A stretch of DNA of 10,200 bases from Promethearchaeota archaeon (lineage in GTDB: Archaea > Asgardarchaeota > Lokiarchaeia > Sigynarchaeales > SOKP01). The stretch lies in assembly GCA_030668025.1 (NCBI GenBank), contig DAOUUT010000125.1, positions 1-10,200 of the forward strand, in the 5' to 3' direction. A program made the translations under genes and the position numbers. The notes under the pieces are model-generated. The model worked only from the letters and a program-made list of their open reading frames with translations, did not search any database and was not told the origin of the DNA. Position 1 is the first letter of the stretch; each line of letters begins with the position of its first letter. Below, piece by piece: positions 6,797 through 10,200 of the stretch.

Positions 6797-7906
6797 TTGA
6801 CTCTAAAAAATGTTTGTTGCTTTGATTTAGAAGGACCTATAAGTGTACTGGATTTCGCTGCTGAATTAGGCCGCTTATTAAGTAAAAAAACCGAGCTTGA
6901 TTTACAAAAATTTAATATGGGCGAATTTTTTGAGATGATTTCTAATTATGACGATTACCTTATCGATGTTCCTGGCGTAAAAAAAAAGTTAAACATTCCA
7001 AATTATCAACCAGGTGATACTTTGAGATTAATAGCTCCATTATATATGTCTTGTTTTACTGATAAAGAATTAATTAAACTGGCTAAAAATAATCTTGGTT
7101 TATTACCGGGTTGTAAAGAATTAATGAAAGTGCTACACAAAAATTGGGACATATTCGTCATTTCTACGAGTTATCGTCATTTTGCGCATAATGTAGCAAA
7201 AAGCTTGGATATTCCTCTAGATCACGTCTATTGCACAGATTTAAATATTAAAGAAGCAAATAAAACTATTTACAATATTGATGGAGATGTAAATAACTTA
7301 GTTAGCGTCATATTCCAAAACTACATAGATAACGATAAAAATTTGGATCTAGTTATAGAAGATTTGAATGACTTTTTCTGGAATAATAATGAATCTGATT
7401 ACGTTAAAGCAATGAACCTTATTGAAGTTAGGGGCGGTAAAAGAAAAGAAATAGCAGTTGAAAGGATCTCTACTTTTACACAAGTTCCAATATCTGAAAT
7501 GATTGCGCTTGGAGACTCTATTACTGACATTAATATGCTTCAAAGATTAAAAGATGAGGGGGGAATTGCGGTTTCCTTTAATGGCAATCGATTTACTGTA
7601 GGTAGATCAAACATTGCGATTACTACACCAAACAATTTAGGAACATTAGCAATTTTCGAATCTAAAAATAACATTGAAAGCTTTCTCGATTCTTGGGAAA
7701 AACTTTATAGTAGCTTTAGAAATAATCCTGAAAAAATACCGAGTAAATTAATATCAAAAGAAGCTAAAAATTATTTTATTAAATACAAATTTGTACCAGA
7801 AATTGAGAACTTATCTAATAAAACTAATAAAGAGCTCGATTTAATAATTTTAAAACAAGAAAAATTCAGGAAAAAAGTCCGAGGATGGGCCGGAAACTTA
7901 GCATAA
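6797..7906 (+). CDS. HAD-superfamily phosphatase, DxEGP type (archaeal COG4030/EhaR-like)
   Basis: The likely product has 369 residues. Motif I is CCFDLEGPIS (D10, E12): a DxEGP form as I recall for archaeal COG4030 / EhaR-like predicted phosphatases, with Glu where most HAD phosphatases have the second Asp. Motif II is VISTSYRH (S123-S125), motif III lysine is in RGGKRKE (K215 or K217), and motif IV is ALGDSITDINML (D240, D244), which would bind Mg2+. The spacing leaves room for an insert cap at about 15-110, resembling phosphoserine phosphatase-type enzymes. A helical, Lys-rich tail follows residue 290. There is no ATG before motif I in this frame. I choose TTG at 6797, nine codons before the motif-I Asp, because the extra codons back to the TTG at 6731 are low-complexity and overlap a TATA-like stretch. 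The substrate is unknown and no hydrogenase genes are nearby. Confidence 0.8.
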   Translation: MTLKNVCCFDLEGPISVLDFAAELGRLLSKKTELDLQKFNMGEFFEMISNYDDYLIDVPGVKKKLNIPNYQPGDTLRLIAPLYMSCFTDKELIKLAKNNLGLLPGCKELMKVLHKNWDIFVISTSYRHFAHNVAKSLDIPLDHVYCTDLNIKEANKTIYNIDGDVNNLVSVIFQNYIDNDKNLDLVIEDLNDFFWNNNESDYVKAMNLIEVRGGKRKEIAVERISTFTQVPISEMIALGDSITDINMLQRLKDEGGIAVSFNGNRFTVGRSNIAITTPNNLGTLAIFESKNNIESFLDSWEKLYSSFRNNPEKIPSKLISKEAKNYFIKYKFVPEIENLSNKTNKELDLIILKQEKFRKKVRGWAGNLA

Positions 7907-7921
7907 ACTGGATCCGTTTCC

Positions 7922-8530
7922 TTAAGAATTATCTCGGAAATGCTTATTGTAGAACTTCCTTCCTTTTAATAAATCTACCAAAAAGAGACTATAATGGAAA
8001 TATTGTTTAACAATAAACTTTAAAATGATAACAATGAAAAAAGAACCGAATGCTAGTGTTAAATTAATTGGATATGGATTAACGAGTGAAAATAAAACTG
8101 GCGTATAAAAAAGTAAAGCCTCCCAAATTCTTTTGTTAAAATATTCATCGAATTTCTTTTTTTTTAAGCTTTCGTAACAACTACAGCAAATTAGAGGCAT
8201 TTTCATTTGAGATTTTATTGTTTTAAATTTTTCCTCTAAATAAATTTTCTGAATTATCGTTAGCATTCTATCGATTTTATTACCACAAAGGTTGCATTCA
8301 AAGTGATTTCTATTTAATCTATCGAATTCAATTTTATCTATATCAGCCTTTGGAAAATAACAATCGTCGTTTTTGTAATGTAAACAAGTTTTACAGGTTA
8401 ATAGTGTTTCCATCTGCATTTCTTCAAATGTAGTCTTCTCAGGTTTAATAAATTGAGGATAATTTGAATGAGATTGACATATAACTCTACCTTTTTCGTC
8501 GATTTCAAAAGATGGTTCAATAAATGTCAT
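7922..8530 (-). CDS. Cysteine-rich (zinc-finger-like) protein with C-terminal membrane hairpin, unknown function
   Basis: I do not recognise a named family. The 202-residue protein has a Cys-rich N-terminal half and a hydrophobic C-terminal hairpin. Cysteines occur as C46xxC49 with C57 (CKTCLHYKNDDCYFP), C79xxC82 (CNLCGNKID), and CCxC at 115-118 (ICCSCYE), enough for one or two zinc sites. A charged amphipathic stretch joins the last two groups. Two hydrophobic segments at about 137-152 and 156-174 are separated by NPYP, typical of a re-entrant or two-pass hairpin. A basic tail follows (KGRKFYNKHFR). The Cys domain would then face the cytosol. The CYFPKADIDKIEFDR block reminds me of uncharacterised Asgard proteins, but that is memory only. 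The gene converges on the HAD gene with a 15-base gap and is divergent from the PAS sensor, so shared regulation with that sensor is possible. Confidence 0.75.
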   Translation of the reverse strand: MTFIEPSFEIDEKGRVICQSHSNYPQFIKPEKTTFEEMQMETLLTCKTCLHYKNDDCYFPKADIDKIEFDRLNRNHFECNLCGNKIDRMLTIIQKIYLEEKFKTIKSQMKMPLICCSCYESLKKKKFDEYFNKRIWEALLFYTPVLFSLVNPYPINLTLAFGSFFIVIILKFIVKQYFHYSLFLVDLLKGRKFYNKHFRDNS

Positions 8531-8572
8531 GTTTTAATTTTTATAACCTTTATAATTGGAGATTAGAAAACT

Positions 8573-8585
8573 CTCTTTTATATTT
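8573..8585 (-). promoter_or_regulatory. TATA box for the membrane zinc-finger-like gene
   Basis: The minus strand reads AAAAATATAAAAG here, close to an archaeal TATA consensus, 43-55 bases before the ATG at 8530. The implied leader is about 20-25 bases. It lies in the 146-base divergent gap shared with the PAS gene, whose own AT-rich candidate element is GATATAACATAAT near 8621-8633. Confidence 0.45.
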
Positions 8586-8661
8586 TTACTAAAAGGTTAA
8601 CATTATTAGAAATATTTACTAAGATATAACATAATAAGTATTTAGTTTCTACTATCTTAAC

Positions 8662-8666
8662 GAGGT
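8662..8666 (+). promoter_or_regulatory. Ribosome binding site of the PAS gene
   Basis: GAGGT lies ten bases before the ATG at 8677. It matches the core complementary to the archaeal 16S 3' end at a slightly long spacing and supports that ATG as the start. Confidence 0.5.
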
Positions 8667-8676
8667 TTTACGAAAT

Positions 8677-10200
8677 ATGGCATCAGTTTCCGATTTTGAT
8701 AAAGAACATAATATTGGTGATATTCTTAAAGAAAATTTTGATGATTTAATTTTTATTTTAAATGAAAACTTTGAATGTGAATATATTAATGAAGAAGTCC
8801 ATCTGAAAAAATTAGGTTACTCCTGCTTAGCTCATAAAATCTTAGATAACTTTCATTACGGCGATGCAGAACGAGGTTTGAATTTTCTTCAAAACATCTT
8901 AAAAGCTGGAAAGGCAATCGAGCAGATAAGGATTCGTCAAAAAGAAGGATATTTATATTACGAATTAAAAGGAAAACGATTTATTAATGACGCTGAAAAA
9001 GTTAAAATATTAATAATTTCTCGAGACATCTCTAAATTTAAAGAAAAAGAAGAAGAATGGTTTAAACGCGAATCTAACCTAAGGAAATTAGCAGAAACCA
9101 TGCCCGAGCTTAGATTCTGGAAATTATTGCAAACTAAAGATGAGAAAACATCGTTTCAAAGATCGCGCGAGATGTTAGATTCTGTTATCGATAATATCCC
9201 TCAATTAATTTATTGGAAAGATAAAGATTTAACTTATTTGGGTTGTAACCAAAATTTTGCTTTAGTAAATAATATTGAAGATCCTGATTTCGTTGTCGGG
9301 AAAACTGATGAAGATGAAAACTTACCTTGGGCAAAAGCTAACTTAAAATCAATTCAAGAAAATGAAAAAAGAGTTATGAAAAATAATCAAAGTGAAGAAA
9401 AGATTGAATCATGGACGTTAGATAATGGAAATAAAGCGTGGTTTGAGATAAATCGAGTACCACTTCATAATTTAGAAGGGGATATTGTAGGAATTTTATG
9501 CACTTATAACAATATCACTAACAGAATGAACGCTGAGCAAAAGTTAAAAGAATCCGAGAACAAATATCGAAGTATATTAGAAAACATTAAGGAAGGGTAT
9601 TATGAAGTTGATTTAAAAGGAATCTTTACATTTTTAAATGAATCTTTTTGCGAAATGGGGGGTTATTTAAAAGAAGAATTACTTGGGAAAAGTTATCAAA
9701 GTATGGCAGATGAAATTAATAGGAAAAAAGTGCTTAATTTGTACAACCAAGTTTATAAAACAGAGGTGGGACAAAGTAATTTCCAGTTTGAGTATTTTCA
9801 CAAAAATGGGGAAAAAATCATAGCAAATTCATCAGTATATTTGAAATACGATGCTAAAGGTGTTAAATCTGGTTTTTATGGAATTGTACAAAACTTTACC
9901 GAGAAATTTATTTTAGAAGAGAAACTTAAACGCTCAGAAGAACGATACAAATTGATATCAGAGAATGCTTATGATTTGATAAGTATTTTAAATCAAAATC
10001 TTCAATTTGAATATGCTAACGAACAACCATGGTTAAGGACCTTAGGTTATACCATTAATGACATTATTGGAAAATCAGTTCTAGCAATAATTCATCCTGA
10101 TAATAAAAAAATTGCGATTAAAACGATGGTTAAAGGTCTCGATACAGGCAAAGGCGTTTTAGAGTTAAGAATTAAACATAAAAATAATCGTTGGATATGG
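8677..10200 (+). CDS. Multi-PAS sensor protein, N-terminal part (probable signal-transduction kinase)
   Basis: The frame stays open from the ATG at 8677 to the right edge, 508 codons with no stop, so the C-terminal output domain is missing. Four PAS-type domains can be seen: about 14-118, 165-285 (NIPQLIYWKDKDLTYLGCNQ), 293-410 (YRSILENIKEGYYEVDLKG) and 420 to the edge (YKLISENAYDLISILN). PAS domains bind small ligands or cofactors, or mediate dimerisation. Linkers rich in Glu and Lys (119-165, 411-423) look like signalling helices. No membrane segment or signal peptide is visible, so this part is cytosolic. The first and fourth domains are closely alike, pointing to internal duplication. In Asgard and other archaea such arrays commonly end in a histidine kinase, but that is inference because the end lies outside the window. 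The GAGGT ribosome site supports the start. Confidence 0.88.
   Translation, partial: MASVSDFDKEHNIGDILKENFDDLIFILNENFECEYINEEVHLKKLGYSCLAHKILDNFHYGDAERGLNFLQNILKAGKAIEQIRIRQKEGYLYYELKGKRFINDAEKVKILIISRDISKFKEKEEEWFKRESNLRKLAETMPELRFWKLLQTKDEKTSFQRSREMLDSVIDNIPQLIYWKDKDLTYLGCNQNFALVNNIEDPDFVVGKTDEDENLPWAKANLKSIQENEKRVMKNNQSEEKIESWTLDNGNKAWFEINRVPLHNLEGDIVGILCTYNNITNRMNAEQKLKESENKYRSILENIKEGYYEVDLKGIFTFLNESFCEMGGYLKEELLGKSYQSMADEINRKKVLNLYNQVYKTEVGQSNFQFEYFHKNGEKIIANSSVYLKYDAKGVKSGFYGIVQNFTEKFILEEKLKRSEERYKLISENAYDLISILNQNLQFEYANEQPWLRTLGYTINDIIGKSVLAIIHPDNKKIAIKTMVKGLDTGKGVLELRIKHKNNRWIW

Noticed and set aside
7349..7543. Minus-strand open frame of 64 codons inside the HAD gene
   Set aside because: It is antisense to the conserved motif III-IV region of the HAD phosphatase and has no recognisable features.

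Overview
The window looks like archaeal chromosome, most likely from a Lokiarchaeia-type Asgard archaeon, although the lineage is inferred from gene style and not proven. The DNA is very AT-rich. Most genes are single transcription units with short leaders, TATA-like boxes and oligo-T tracts. The protein set fits that group: a URO-D family C-terminus, double zinc ribbons, a HEAT-repeat protein, a DxEGP-type HAD phosphatase, and a long multi-PAS sensor with the linker style I recall from Lokiarchaeal genomes. No rRNA, tRNA, CRISPR array or transposase was recognised.

Layout from left to right. The C-terminal third of a URO-D/methyltransferase-family protein enters from the left edge and ends at a T-rich terminator. 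Next is a 197-residue protein with a beta-rich N-terminus and two CxxC zinc ribbons. It converges on a large minus-strand gene for a GH116 (GBA2-like, DUF608) glycoside hydrolase. That hydrolase is divergent from purD (GAR synthetase), with 227 bp between them. purD converges on a small SRPBCC/START-fold protein whose likely start is internal to its longest reading frame. A 282-bp gap follows, holding an unexplained GC-rich island, and then a HEAT-repeat protein and a HAD phosphatase that probably starts at TTG. The phosphatase converges on a cysteine-rich protein with a C-terminal membrane hairpin. This is divergent from a PAS-repeat sensor that runs off the right edge.

There is little sign of one integrated pathway: strands alternate and each gene appears to have its own promoter. 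The two most suggestive spots are the GC-rich island at about 6001-6120 (a non-coding RNA or a short or decayed gene) and the divergent pair of the membrane zinc-finger-like protein and the PAS sensor at 7922-10200. Nothing here is clearly a new defence or mobile system.
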